A stretch of 64,000 nt of DNA, from assembly GCA_964510955.1 (NCBI GenBank), contig CAZEDW010000002.1, positions 1-64,000 of the forward strand. The letters are read 5' to 3'. Source of the stretch: JAFLCM01 sp964510955 (GTDB lineage Bacteria; Planctomycetota; Phycisphaerae; Phycisphaerales; UBA1924). This document shows positions 51,651 to 60,439 of this stretch, piece by piece. Within the stretch, counting starts at the first letter, position 1; every line of letters starts with the position of its first letter. A program made the translations under genes and the position numbers. Under the pieces are notes generated by a model. The model was not told the DNA's origin and searched no databases. It worked only from the letters and a program-made list of their open reading frames with translations.

Positions 51651-54629
51651 CTAGCGAGCGCCCTTCGCGTCCTGCGGCTGCGTGAGCTGGGCGGGGATTT
51701 CGGTGATCCGGGCGGTCCAGCGCTTCTCGTCGGTGTCGTGACCCTTGCCGGGCTCGAGCCGGTCGAGCACGCCGTGCACACGTGCAACGGCCTTGGCGGC
51801 GCTCTGGAGCACCCGCGTCCGCGAGGCGACGGGGAGCGCATCGCGCGCGTCCCAGAGCTTGTCGAAAAGCGACTGAGCGTCGGAGGCCAACTCGGAGCCG
51901 CTGACCGATGCGTCGCGTCGGGCGAGCGCCGCCAGCGCTCGGGTTGCGCAGATCGAAAGCCGGGCGAGCGCGGTCCGCGGGTGGTCGGGGCCGTTGCGCT
52001 GGCCGAAGTACTGGGCCGCCTCGGCATACAGGCGGTTTGCTTCGTCGGCTCTCTCGGCGGCCTCGGGTGAGGGAGCGGCGCCGGGGGCGGCGCCCGGCTC
52101 GACGAGCTTCCATGCCTGCTCCGACAGCACCGTGGCCAGCGCCTGGCCGGTCATGATCGGGTCGGGGCTGCCCGGGGCGGTGACCCGCCGCTCGGTGGCG
52201 AGCAGCTCGCGGAGCACGGGCTCGGCCTCGCTCTCCCGCTTCATGGCCTGCAGCACATTGCCCCGCAGGTACAGCGCGTCGCGGAAATCCGGAGAATCGG
52301 GGGCGACCTTTCGCCCGATCTCGATCGCGACGGCGGCCTGGTGCTCGGCTTCGGCCAGCTTGCCGCGGTTGCGCAGCATCGAGCCGAGGTTGTAGTGCGA
52401 TTGCAGCACCTCCGATGATTGCTCACCGAAGAGTCGCTTCTTCATGTCGATCGACCGGGCGACGTACGAATCGAACGCCGCGTCGTCACCCAGGTCGCTG
52501 CACACGTTGCACAACGAGTCAAGGATGTCGGCCTTGGTCACCCAGTCGCCGGCGATCAGCCTGTCGGCCAGGGCGAGCGCCTCCTCCTGGGCCTTGCGCG
52601 CGTCGGCGGGGCGCTCGGCCCGGTAGTAGATGATCCCCATGTCCAGCAGGAAGCGCACCAGCGAAGGGTGGTCCGGCCCGAACAGCGCCCGGGCCGAGGC
52701 CAGCGCCTCTTCCATCAACTTGATGGCCCTCTGGGTCTCGCCCTGGATGATCAGCGTTGAGGCCAGCGCGTCCTGCGCATCGAGGTACTCGCGAGTGCCC
52801 GTCCCGGGGTTCTTGGCCCGGATGGCCACGAGGCGTTCGGCAAGCGGACGCGACTGGTCCTCGTGCCCCTGGCGGCGCGTCGTAAACACGAGGTTCGACA
52901 GGGTGGCGGCGACCTCGGGAGATTCGGGGCCGTGGAGCCTCTCGCGGATCTCCAGGGCGCGGCGCAGGATCTGCTCTCCCTCGGCGTAGCTCCGCAGGTC
53001 GGCGACCGCGGACCCCAGCGCGTTCAACGCCTCGCCGGTCTGGGCCGACTCCTTGCCCCAGCGGGCCTCGGCGAGGGCGAGGGCCTTTCGGGCCATGTCC
53101 TCGGCGGGCTGGAGCTGCGAGAGCTTTTCATGCACGTCGCCGACCAGGAGCCGAAGCTCGAACTCGTCCTCGGGGTGCAGCCTGGCGCCGGCATCGAGCT
53201 TCTTCGACCAGTCGCCGAGCATCCGGCTCAGGACGTAGTTGTCGCGCCCCCTGGCGACCTCCGGGTCGATCCCGCGAAGCACGTCCTTGAGAAACGACGC
53301 GGTCTGCCTCTGGCGCTCGAGCGCGGCGTTGGCGGCGTCGCGCTGGCGGGTGGCCTCGGCGAGGCCCAGCGCCGTCGCGATCAGCCCCGCGACCAGCGCC
53401 AGCACCGCGACCGAACCGCCGGCCACCAGGGCCCGGTGGCGGCGCGCGAACTTCCGAGCCTGGTACCACGTGCTCGCCGGTCGCGCGGCGATGGGCTCGC
53501 TGTTCAGGAAGCGGCGCAGGTCTTCCGAGAGCGCCGCGGCGGATTGGTAGCGGCGGGCCTTGTCCTTCTCCAGGGCCTTGGTGGCGACGGTCTCCAGGTC
53601 GCCGCGCGCGGAGGAAATCACCGCGCTCAGCGACGGCGCATCGGTATCAGTGACGGTCTTAAGCGCGTCGGGGAGGTTCTTGCCCGACAGGTCGTGCGGC
53701 AGCCTGCCCGAGACGAGCTGGTACAGGATGACGCCTAGCGCATACACGTCGGTCCGCGTGTCGATCTGCGTGGGGTCGCCCTCGACCTGCTCGGGGCTCA
53801 TGTAGGCGAGGGTGCCGATGAGCGGCCTCTCGCCGGTTGCGATGATGGTGATGCGCGGGTCCGTCGCGCCGCCCGGCCCCCCAGCCGCCGCCCCGGACTC
53901 CACGGCCCGCGCGACGCCGAAATCGAGAATCTTCGGCTGACCTTGCGCGGTGACGAGGATGTTGCCGGGCTTGAGGTCGCGGTGAATGACGCCGCGCTGG
54001 TGGGCGTGCTCGACGGCGTCGCACACGCGGCGCATCAGCTCCAGCCGCTCTCGCTGCCCGAGGTGGGCGGTGTTGCAATAGTCGATGAGCGTGCGTCCCT
54101 CGACCAGCTCCATGGCGAAGAACGGCTGCGGGCCCCCGCCCGCGCCGATCACTCCCTCGAACGTCCCGGCCTCGATGATCTGGGCGATGCCGGGGTGCTG
54201 AAGGCGCCCGAGTACCTCGGCCTCGAACTCAAAGCGGCGAAGCAGCGACGCGGTCGCGAGGCCCGGGCGGATGAGCTTGAGCGCGACCTCGCGCTTGGGT
54301 CGGAGCTGCTGGGCGCGGTAGACCACGCCCATGCCGCCCTCGCCCAGCACGCCGACGATCTGGTAGCCGGCAACCCGGGTCCCGGCGGGAAGCCCGACGG
54401 TGGGGGCCCCGAAGCCGCCGGGCGGCGGCGTGAGCGCGGCGATCGCGGTCGGGAGCTTGTCCAGCGGGCCCTGGGTGTGGTCCATCACAGCGAGCATCCG
54501 GCGCAGCTCGCCCGCCAGGTCCTCATCGCCGGCGCACTTCTGCAACAGCACCCGCTCGCGGTGGGGGGCATCGAGCGCGAGCAACTCGCCGAACAACTCC
54601 TCGACCCGGCGCATGCGCTCGAGACTCAT
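51651..54629 (-). CDS. Ser/Thr protein kinase with long TPR region (second pair)
   Basis: 992 residues; ATG at 54629 with GGAGG six bases upstream and an ATGA overlap with the sigma factor stop. The kinase domain spans about 88-375: GEGGMGVVY (96-104), K118 in VALK, HRDLKPGN (216-223), DFG (236-238). A membrane span follows at about 385-408 (ALVAGGSVAVLALVAGLIATAL). The long C-terminal part has many TPR-like units (for example ALALAEARWGKESAQTGEAL and LVRFLLDMGIIYYRA). The same order and invariant residues as the kinase at 746-2929, but with about 265 more residues of repeats. It probably senses or scaffolds outside the membrane (inference). Confidence 0.93.
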   Translation of the reverse strand: MSLERMRRVEELFGELLALDAPHRERVLLQKCAGDEDLAGELRRMLAVMDHTQGPLDKLPTAIAALTPPPGGFGAPTVGLPAGTRVAGYQIVGVLGEGGMGVVYRAQQLRPKREVALKLIRPGLATASLLRRFEFEAEVLGRLQHPGIAQIIEAGTFEGVIGAGGGPQPFFAMELVEGRTLIDYCNTAHLGQRERLELMRRVCDAVEHAHQRGVIHRDLKPGNILVTAQGQPKILDFGVARAVESGAAAGGPGGATDPRITIIATGERPLIGTLAYMSPEQVEGDPTQIDTRTDVYALGVILYQLVSGRLPHDLSGKNLPDALKTVTDTDAPSLSAVISSARGDLETVATKALEKDKARRYQSAAALSEDLRRFLNSEPIAARPASTWYQARKFARRHRALVAGGSVAVLALVAGLIATALGLAEATRQRDAANAALERQRQTASFLKDVLRGIDPEVARGRDNYVLSRMLGDWSKKLDAGARLHPEDEFELRLLVGDVHEKLSQLQPAEDMARKALALAEARWGKESAQTGEALNALGSAVADLRSYAEGEQILRRALEIRERLHGPESPEVAATLSNLVFTTRRQGHEDQSRPLAERLVAIRAKNPGTGTREYLDAQDALASTLIIQGETQRAIKLMEEALASARALFGPDHPSLVRFLLDMGIIYYRAERPADARKAQEEALALADRLIAGDWVTKADILDSLCNVCSDLGDDAAFDSYVARSIDMKKRLFGEQSSEVLQSHYNLGSMLRNRGKLAEAEHQAAVAIEIGRKVAPDSPDFRDALYLRGNVLQAMKRESEAEPVLRELLATERRVTAPGSPDPIMTGQALATVLSEQAWKLVEPGAAPGAAPSPEAAERADEANRLYAEAAQYFGQRNGPDHPRTALARLSICATRALAALARRDASVSGSELASDAQSLFDKLWDARDALPVASRTRVLQSAAKAVARVHGVLDRLEPGKGHDTDEKRWTARITEIPAQLTQPQDAKGAR

Positions 54630-55273
54630 CCGGAACCTCCGGAACCCCCGCCCTCCGAAGTGATGGAGCGCTTGTCGAGCTTCTCGTGCATCCACGCACG
54701 GGTAAACGCCCACTCGGACTTGACCTTGTGCTCCGTGAGGCCCAGCGCCTGGGCGGTCTGCTCGATCGAGAGTCCGGCGAAGTAGCGGAGCATGACAATC
54801 TGGGCCTTGAGCTTGTCGTAGGCCGTCAACTGTTCCAGCAGCTCGTCGATGGCGAGCATGGTGTCGTCCTGCGGCTCGACGGCCAGGGCGGAGTCGCCCA
54901 GCGCGATGCGCTCTTTGCCCGGACCGCCGCGCTTGGCGGCGTTGCGGGCGCGGGCGCGGTCGACCAGGATTCGGCGCATGGCCTGGGCGGCGGCGGCGAA
55001 GAAGTGCCCGCGGCTGTTCCACGACACGTCGCCGCCGCCCACCAGCCGCATGTACGCCTCGTGGACCAGCGCGGTGGGCTGGAGCGTATTGCCGGCCCTT
55101 TCGCCCGCGAGGGCGCCGGCGGCCATGCGCCTGAGCTCGTCGTACACCAGCGGCAGGAGGTCCTGCGTGGCGCTGCCGGCCGGCGCGTCCTTGGCGCCGG
55201 CGCGCTGGAGAATCTGCGTCACCAGGTGGTGGGCCTGGCTTGCGTCACCGGGTTGGGGCTGGGCCTGGACCAT
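54626..55273 (-). CDS. ECF-family RNA polymerase sigma factor (second pair)
   Basis: 215 residues. Region 2: LQPTALVHEAYMRLVGG then SRGHFFAAAAQAMRRILVDRARARNAAKRGG. Region 4: QIVMLRYFAGLSIEQTAQALGLTEHKVKSEW. It belongs to the same planctomycete sigma family as the gene at 2926-3528 and has a Gly/Ser-rich tail (about the last 15 residues) that continues into the overlap with the kinase. It is translationally coupled to that kinase. Target promoters are not identifiable from this window. Confidence 0.93.
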   Translation of the reverse strand: MVQAQPQPGDASQAHHLVTQILQRAGAKDAPAGSATQDLLPLVYDELRRMAAGALAGERAGNTLQPTALVHEAYMRLVGGGDVSWNSRGHFFAAAAQAMRRILVDRARARNAAKRGGPGKERIALGDSALAVEPQDDTMLAIDELLEQLTAYDKLKAQIVMLRYFAGLSIEQTAQALGLTEHKVKSEWAFTRAWMHEKLDKRSITSEGGGSGGSG

Positions 55274-55580
55274 GGTGCGGCGGAACCGGCTTATCGGACA
55301 ACACTGGGCGACGCCTGCTGCTCGAACACCTTGGGATCATTGTGACGCGAGGGACCCACGGGGGCAACCGCGGCCCGGCCGATTGCTTCGGATAACTCCA
55401 ACCCGCACCTGCGTGGGCGGCGGGCTCGCGATGCCGCGGCAGATTCATGCCGTCTGTGGTGCGCTCAGAGACCTCGTTTGGGCGGAGCGTGCGGCGCGGT
55501 CGAGGGCGCTGTTGGGCGCCCGGTGAGAGTTTTCCCCCGCGGGCTTGGACGTGGGCACGACCAGCCTGGGCGCGGACCGT
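55274..55580. other. Gap without a supported gene
   Basis: 307 bases between the start of the sigma gene and the end of the TetR gene. I see no RNA gene or clear terminator. A promoter for the sigma/kinase pair should lie here, but no convincing -35/-10 pair stood out. Confidence 0.5.
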
Positions 55581-56147
55581 TCAGGCCCCGGGCAGCAGCA
55601 CCTCGGCCGTCCGCTTGGCGATCAGCGCGGCGTCCTGGCGCTTGGCGGTCTGGCGTGTCACGATCGCACCCGTGAGCAGGACGCAGATCTGAGACGCGAT
55701 CGACCAGGCCTCCTCCGCGCGGGCGCCCAGCGCCACGCAGCGGTCGTGGATGAACTCCTCGAGGGCTTTGCCGTGCGCTACCGCCGCGATGTGGATCGGG
55801 TCGGTCTCCATCGGGAACTCCGTGGCGGCGTTGAGGAAGAAGCAGCCGCGGAACTCCGGGGTGGCGAACCAGTCGTGGAACACGTCGAAGATGGCGAGCA
55901 CCTGGGACCGCGGGTCGGCCCCGGCGCGACGGTCGAGGTCCGCGAGCAGCTCGTTCATCTGGCGCGTGTGCTGGTCGCCGAGGACCGCGATGATCAGCTC
56001 GTCCTTGGACGCGAAGTACTTGTACAGCGTCGTCTTGGTGACGCCGACGTCGTCGATGATCTGGTCGAGCCCCACCGGGTTGAAGCCCCGGCGGGCGAAG
56101 AGCTCGCCGGCCGATTCGATCAGTCTTTCGCGGGTTGAGAGCGTCAT
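55581..56147 (-). CDS. TetR-family transcriptional regulator
   Basis: 188 residues from ATG at 56147 (MTLSTRERLIESAGELF). The DNA-binding helix-turn-helix is GFNPVGLDQIIDDVGVTKTTLYKYFASKDELI (read in two parts: GLDQIIDDVGV and KTTLYKYFASK), typical of TetR. The C-terminal ligand domain contains FRGCFFLNAATEFP, a segment shared with TetR proteins related to those controlling small-molecule enzymes. It diverges from mddA, and a palindrome lies in the promoter zone between them, so it probably represses itself and perhaps mddA. Confidence 0.9.
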   Translation of the reverse strand: MTLSTRERLIESAGELFARRGFNPVGLDQIIDDVGVTKTTLYKYFASKDELIIAVLGDQHTRQMNELLADLDRRAGADPRSQVLAIFDVFHDWFATPEFRGCFFLNAATEFPMETDPIHIAAVAHGKALEEFIHDRCVALGARAEEAWSIASQICVLLTGAIVTRQTAKRQDAALIAKRTAEVLLPGA

Positions 56148-56208
56148 GCGGTTGCGGCGTCGGGGGAGAGAGGCTGCGTTCTGGGGGCGCCGATCGGGGT
56201 GAACTCCA

Positions 56209-56238
56209 AGTACACCCCTGGGTTGACCCCGAGTCAAC
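56209..56238 (-). promoter_or_regulatory. TetR promoter with overlapping palindromic operator candidate
   Basis: On the minus strand, TTGACT (complement of 56232-56237), a 17-base spacer and TGTACT (complement of 56209-56214) form a promoter for the TetR gene. The palindrome GTTGAC-CCCGA-GTCAAC (56222-56238) overlaps its -35 side, a usual arrangement for autorepression. Confidence 0.55.
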
Positions 56239-56434
56239 TGGATTCTGCCGAGCTTATGCGTCTATTTATGTCGAGTCAGTCGCGGGCGGATTGTTGCCGC
56301 ATCCGCTGAACCGGTCCACCCGTGCCGTCAGACGGGGGGAGAAGGACCCGGCGCGTCGCCGGGAGCGGTGCCGGGGGCTCGCGTCGCCCGTGCACCGCGT
56401 TCTGATCAAGCTCAACCGCATCGAGGGCCCAGCC

Positions 56435-57289
56435 TTGTCAACATCTCAAACCGCCTCGTACTGCGCCACCACCGGCGCTTCCCTTCGCGTCCTTTCAGCG
56501 AAGACGCCGCAAGCGGAGCATCACCGGTACTCATTGGCCCACCGGGTCTGCGTGTTCGCCTACGGGCTCGCCTGTTACGCGGTGTTCTTTGTCACCTTCC
56601 TCTACGCGTTCGGGTGGGTGGGGTCGTTCATGACGCCGACGTCGCTCGACGCGCCGTGGAGGGGCGACGGTCCCCTGGGGTGGACGCTGTCGCTGCTGGT
56701 GAACCTGGGCCTGCTGCTGGTGTTCGCGGTTCAGCACAGCGTGATGGCGCGCCCGTGGTTCAAGGCGTGGTGGACGCGGATCGTGCCCGAGGCCGCCGAG
56801 CGGAGCACCTACATGCTGCTGTCGAGCCTGGCGCTGATCGGGCTGTTCGTGTTCTGGCAACCGCTGGGGGGTGTGGTGTGGGATGTCCAGAGCGCGCCGG
56901 GGCGGGTGGCGCTTGTTGCGCTGTCGGTGTGCGGCTGGCTGCTGGTGTTCTACGCCACGTTCCTGATCAACCACTTCGACCTCTTCGGCCTGCGCCAGGT
57001 GTGGCTGCACCTGCGCGGGCGGCCCTACACGCACCTGAAGTTCCAGGTCCCCGGCGCCTACCGCGTCGTGCGTCACCCGCTGTACGTCGGCTGGCTGACG
57101 GCGTTCTGGGCCGCGCCCACGATGACCGGCACGCACCTGGTGTTCGCCGTGGTGACCACGGTCTACATCCTGATGGCGATCCGCTGGGAGGAGCGCGACC
57201 TTGTCGAGCTGCACGGCGACAACTACCGGCGCTACCAGGCCGAGGTGCCCATGCTGATCCCCGGTGCGCGCCGACCGGTGGAGGCCTGA
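56435..57289 (+). CDS. mddA: Methanethiol S-methyltransferase (MddA)
   Basis: About 284 residues. It methylates methanethiol with S-adenosylmethionine to give dimethyl sulfide. An integral membrane enzyme of the isoprenylcysteine methyltransferase/NnrU superfamily. Family segments are clear: QHSVMARPWFKAWWTRIVP, ERSTYMLLSSLALI, FLINHFDLFGLRQVWL, and the SAM-binding YRVVRHPLYVGWL with AIRWEERDLVELHG. About five spans. The start is uncertain; TTG at 56435 follows GAGGG and precedes the first charged region, giving ~25 residues more than typical. It diverges from the TetR gene and is followed by an ABC permease. Confidence 0.85.
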   Translation: MSTSQTASYCATTGASLRVLSAKTPQAEHHRYSLAHRVCVFAYGLACYAVFFVTFLYAFGWVGSFMTPTSLDAPWRGDGPLGWTLSLLVNLGLLLVFAVQHSVMARPWFKAWWTRIVPEAAERSTYMLLSSLALIGLFVFWQPLGGVVWDVQSAPGRVALVALSVCGWLLVFYATFLINHFDLFGLRQVWLHLRGRPYTHLKFQVPGAYRVVRHPLYVGWLTAFWAAPTMTGTHLVFAVVTTVYILMAIRWEERDLVELHGDNYRRYQAEVPMLIPGARRPVEA

Positions 57290-57387
57290 GCGTCCGCGCC
57301 GGCGCCGCGCCGCGGGGCGCGTACCATCATCTGCGCCGAGACCTCGCGGCGCGGGCCGGACATGCCGCCCGCGCAGTGAGTGCGCCG

Positions 57388-58569
57388 ATGCTCGTGTTCG
57401 CCGTCAAGATGCTCGTCGGAGACCGCCCGAAGTTTCTGGGCGTGGTGATGGGCGTGCTGTTCACCACGTTCCTGATGGCGCACATGCTGTCGATGTTCGC
57501 CAGCATGATCGGGCGGACGTTCGCGACGATCGCCGACATCTCCGAGGCGGACGTGTGGGTGATGGACCCGGCGGTGGAGTACGTCGAGGAGATCGCCGGG
57601 CTCCCGGCGACCTCCGTCGACAGGGTCCGCAGCGTGGAGGGTGTCGAGTGGGCGGTGCCGCTCTACGCGGGGACGCTGCGTGCCAGGCTGGCCGGCGGGC
57701 AGTTCCGGGCGGTGCAGGTCATCGGCGTCGACGACGCCACGCTGATCGGCGCCCCGCGCGACCTGATCTCCGGCACCGTCCAGGACCTGCGGAGGGCCGA
57801 TTCGGTGCTGGTGGACAGGGCGGCGGCGGACGAGCTGCTGCGCGTCCCCGTCCGCCCACCGGCCCTGGGCGGACCGGACCCGACTGCGCCGACGCGCCCG
57901 CTGCGCGTCGGGGACGAGCTGATGATCAACGATCACCGGGTGGTGGTGGCGGGCTTCGCGCGCGTCTCGGCGCGTTTCATGCTCCGCCCGACGCTGTACA
58001 TGACCTACAGCCACGCGTTGGCGATCGCGCCGCGGGAGCGGAGCCTGCTGTCATTTGTTCTGGCCAAGGCCCGGCCGGGGATGGAGCCCGAGGCGGTCGC
58101 GCGGCGCATCGCCGGCGCCACGGGCTTACGTGCCCGCACCGCGGCGCAGTTCAAGGCCGACACGGCGTGGTACGTCTCGCTGAAGGGCGGCGTAATCGTC
58201 CGGCTGGGGATCATGGTCGGAATCTCGGTCGCGATCGGGTCGATCGTCACGGGCCTGCTGATGCACATGTTCACCGTGGACAACCTGCGGTACTACGGCA
58301 CCCTCAAGGCGCTGGGGGCCGTCAACGCTGTTGTCGTGCGCATGGTCGCGGCCCAGGCCCTGGTGTGCGGCGCGGTCGGATTCGGGCTGGGGATCGGCGC
58401 GTCGGCCCTGGTCGGGCTCTGGATGGCCGGGATCGGGCAGCCGTACCTGCTGATCTGGCCGACCGTGGCGTCCACCGGGGTGGTGGTCGTCGCGGTGTGC
58501 ATGCTGGGCGGGGCGATCAGTGCGTGGAAGGTGATGCGGGTGGAGCCCGCCGTGGTCTTCAAGGCGTGA
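57388..58569 (+). CDS. ABC transporter permease, FtsX/MacB-type (DevC-like)
   Basis: 393 residues from ATG at 57388; a GTG at 57376 is possible. The first span (FLGVVMGVLFTTFLMAHMLS) is followed by a large extracytoplasmic domain (about 45-260). Three closely spaced C-terminal spans form the FtsX fold: GIMVGISVAIGSIVTGLLM, VAAQALVCGAVGFGLGIGAS and VASTGVVVVAVCMLGGAIS, ending RVEPAVVFKA, the usual C-terminus of this family. Such permeases pair with a LolD-like ATPase, but none is present in the window beside it, nor a membrane fusion protein. Confidence 0.87.
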   Translation: MLVFAVKMLVGDRPKFLGVVMGVLFTTFLMAHMLSMFASMIGRTFATIADISEADVWVMDPAVEYVEEIAGLPATSVDRVRSVEGVEWAVPLYAGTLRARLAGGQFRAVQVIGVDDATLIGAPRDLISGTVQDLRRADSVLVDRAAADELLRVPVRPPALGGPDPTAPTRPLRVGDELMINDHRVVVAGFARVSARFMLRPTLYMTYSHALAIAPRERSLLSFVLAKARPGMEPEAVARRIAGATGLRARTAAQFKADTAWYVSLKGGVIVRLGIMVGISVAIGSIVTGLLMHMFTVDNLRYYGTLKALGAVNAVVVRMVAAQALVCGAVGFGLGIGASALVGLWMAGIGQPYLLIWPTVASTGVVVVAVCMLGGAISAWKVMRVEPAVVFKA

Positions 58570-58628
58570 GGCTCCGCGGCGGCGCGGGTTGACGCGGTAC
58601 ACTGACGCCCCCAGGCAACGGAGTGCCC

Positions 58629-59774
58629 ATGGCCAAGTCAAAGTCCGCGTCAACAGGTTCCACCATTTCCAAGCGCGTCAAGGCACGCGACCAGGCCACC
58701 CTCGGCAAGATCGTCGGCCTCGCCGACGACGTCACCAAGAAGACCTTTGGCGGGCGGGAGCCGGTGGTCTCCATCCCCACGCGCACCAAGTCCAACACCA
58801 TCTGGAACAAGAAGCAGGGCATCCTGCAGATGGGCAGCGCGGCGTCCGAGCGCCAGCTCTTCAACCTCAACCAGGCCAAGCAGTTCATGCAGACCATGCT
58901 GCACTCCAGCGGCATCAAGTCCCTGATCGAGGCCGAAAAGACGCTCAGCCTCCGCGGTATGTTCTACAAAGGGCTGCACACCGTGGCGGGGACCAAGGAG
59001 AAGACCTTCGCTGCGCAGGACGAAAGCGACGGCGTGCTCGAAGACCTGGAGGTGTCGCTGGGCGCCCTCCGCGAAGAGCTGCACGTCTTCGCCAAGAAGG
59101 CCGGCACCATGGTCGGCAACATCACCATCGTGGACTCCGGCGATGAGATCGACTGCCGGCGCATGGGTTCCGGCGGCTACGCGATCCCCAGCATCGTCGA
59201 GCCCGAGATCATCCAGTTCAAGAAGTGCGACGCCAAGTTCGTTCTGCACGTCGAGAAGAACACGGTATGGAGCCGCTTCAACGAGGACCGATTCTGGGAG
59301 GAGCACAACTGCATTTTGACCGAAGGCGGCGGCCAGCCGCCCCGTGGCGTCCGGCGCCTGCTGAAACGCCTCAACGAAGAGCTCGGCCTCCCCATCTACT
59401 GCCTGCTCGACTGCGACCCCTGGGGCCACTACATCTACAGTGTCATCAAGCAGGGCTCAATTTCACTGGCTTTCGAGAGCCAGCGCCTGGCGATCCCCGA
59501 GGCCAAGTTCATCGGCATCCGCGCCAAGGACTACAAGGAGTGCGAGCTGACCGATGACGTCCAGATCGCCCTGAACGACAACGACACCAAGCGCGCCAAG
59601 GAGATCGCCGCGTATCCGTGGTTCGAGGGGCACAAAGGCTGGCAGAAAGAAATTGCGGCGATGCTGGCCAACGGGTTCAAGATGGAGGTGGAGTCGCTCA
59701 TCACCAAAGACATTTCGTATGTGACGGAGACGTATGTGCCGGAGAGGTTGAGGGCGAAGGATTGGTTGGAGTAG
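58629..59774 (+). CDS. top6A: DNA topoisomerase VI subunit A (Spo11-like)
   Basis: 381 residues; ATG at 58629 with CGGAG upstream. The winged-helix 5Y-CAP part includes TLSLRGMFYKGLHTV, with Y113 the candidate DNA-cleaving tyrosine. The TOPRIM domain is clear: LHVEKNTVW (E209) and LLDCDPWGHYIY (D261, D263), with CILTEGGGQPPRGVRRLLKRL between. The protein cuts both DNA strands but needs the GHKL ATPase subunit B for relaxation; no B gene lies within this window on either side. Topoisomerase VI is mainly archaeal and plant, and sporadic in bacteria. The Lys/Ser/Thr-rich first 25 residues are an extension relative to archaeal forms. Confidence 0.9.
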   Translation: MAKSKSASTGSTISKRVKARDQATLGKIVGLADDVTKKTFGGREPVVSIPTRTKSNTIWNKKQGILQMGSAASERQLFNLNQAKQFMQTMLHSSGIKSLIEAEKTLSLRGMFYKGLHTVAGTKEKTFAAQDESDGVLEDLEVSLGALREELHVFAKKAGTMVGNITIVDSGDEIDCRRMGSGGYAIPSIVEPEIIQFKKCDAKFVLHVEKNTVWSRFNEDRFWEEHNCILTEGGGQPPRGVRRLLKRLNEELGLPIYCLLDCDPWGHYIYSVIKQGSISLAFESQRLAIPEAKFIGIRAKDYKECELTDDVQIALNDNDTKRAKEIAAYPWFEGHKGWQKEIAAMLANGFKMEVESLITKDISYVTETYVPERLRAKDWLE

Positions 59775-59808
59775 ACGCGCGGGGTCAGACCGGCCCACCG
59801 CGAACGTG

Positions 59809-60309
59809 ATGTTGATGAAGAAGGATTGCTCCGCTCAGCGCCCGCTCTGGACCTGCCCCCGCTGCGGCCACAAGTTCGTCACGCGAAACATGTGGCATTC
59901 CTGCGGGCGCATCGCGCTCGCCGACCACTTCAAGGGCAAGCCGCCGAGCATCAAACGGGCCTTTGGCGCCTGGCGGAAGCTCGTCCGCGAGTGCGGCCCG
60001 TTCACCGTCATCCCGCAGAAGTCCCGCATCGTGTTCATGACGCGGGTCCGCTTCGGGGGCGCGATCGTCCGCAAGGGCCACCTCATCGGCACCTTCTGGC
60101 TGACGCGCCCCGCCGAGAAAGTGCTCGGCGGCCCGCTCCCGGCGGGGGTCGAACTCGCGGAGTTTCTGCGCCCGAAGTACCACATCTACAGGTTCAAGCT
60201 GACGGCCCCAGCCGAGCTGCGCGGCCCGGACTTCGCCGGTTTGCGCGAACTGGTGCGCGAGGCGTATGCCAACGGGCAGCAGCAGGGGCCCCCCGACGGG
60301 CCGGGCTGA
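59809..60309 (+). CDS. DUF5655 domain protein with N-terminal zinc motif
   Basis: 166 residues. It starts LWTCPRCGHKF followed by HSCG, a three- or four-cysteine/histidine zinc-binding element, then ADHFKGKPPSIKRAF, ECGPFTVIPQKSRIVFMTRVRF, and a C-terminal LRELVREAYANGQ. This order matches the DUF5655 family, small cytoplasmic proteins of unknown function. The ATG at 59809 is weakly supported; GTG 59806 and ATG 59818 are alternatives. It lies 34 bases after the topoisomerase gene on the same strand. Confidence 0.78.
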   Translation: MLMKKDCSAQRPLWTCPRCGHKFVTRNMWHSCGRIALADHFKGKPPSIKRAFGAWRKLVRECGPFTVIPQKSRIVFMTRVRFGGAIVRKGHLIGTFWLTRPAEKVLGGPLPAGVELAEFLRPKYHIYRFKLTAPAELRGPDFAGLRELVREAYANGQQQGPPDGPG

Positions 60310-60439
60310 TAGCAACGTACCGTCACCTCCCCGGAACTTGCCCGGGCAGTCGGTCCTGATCCGTTGGATTTGGCTCGGTATGGTGTGTTGCGTGCCGCCG
60401 GGCGTCCTCGGCGTCGCGTTGCGCACCGCAGGAGCAATC

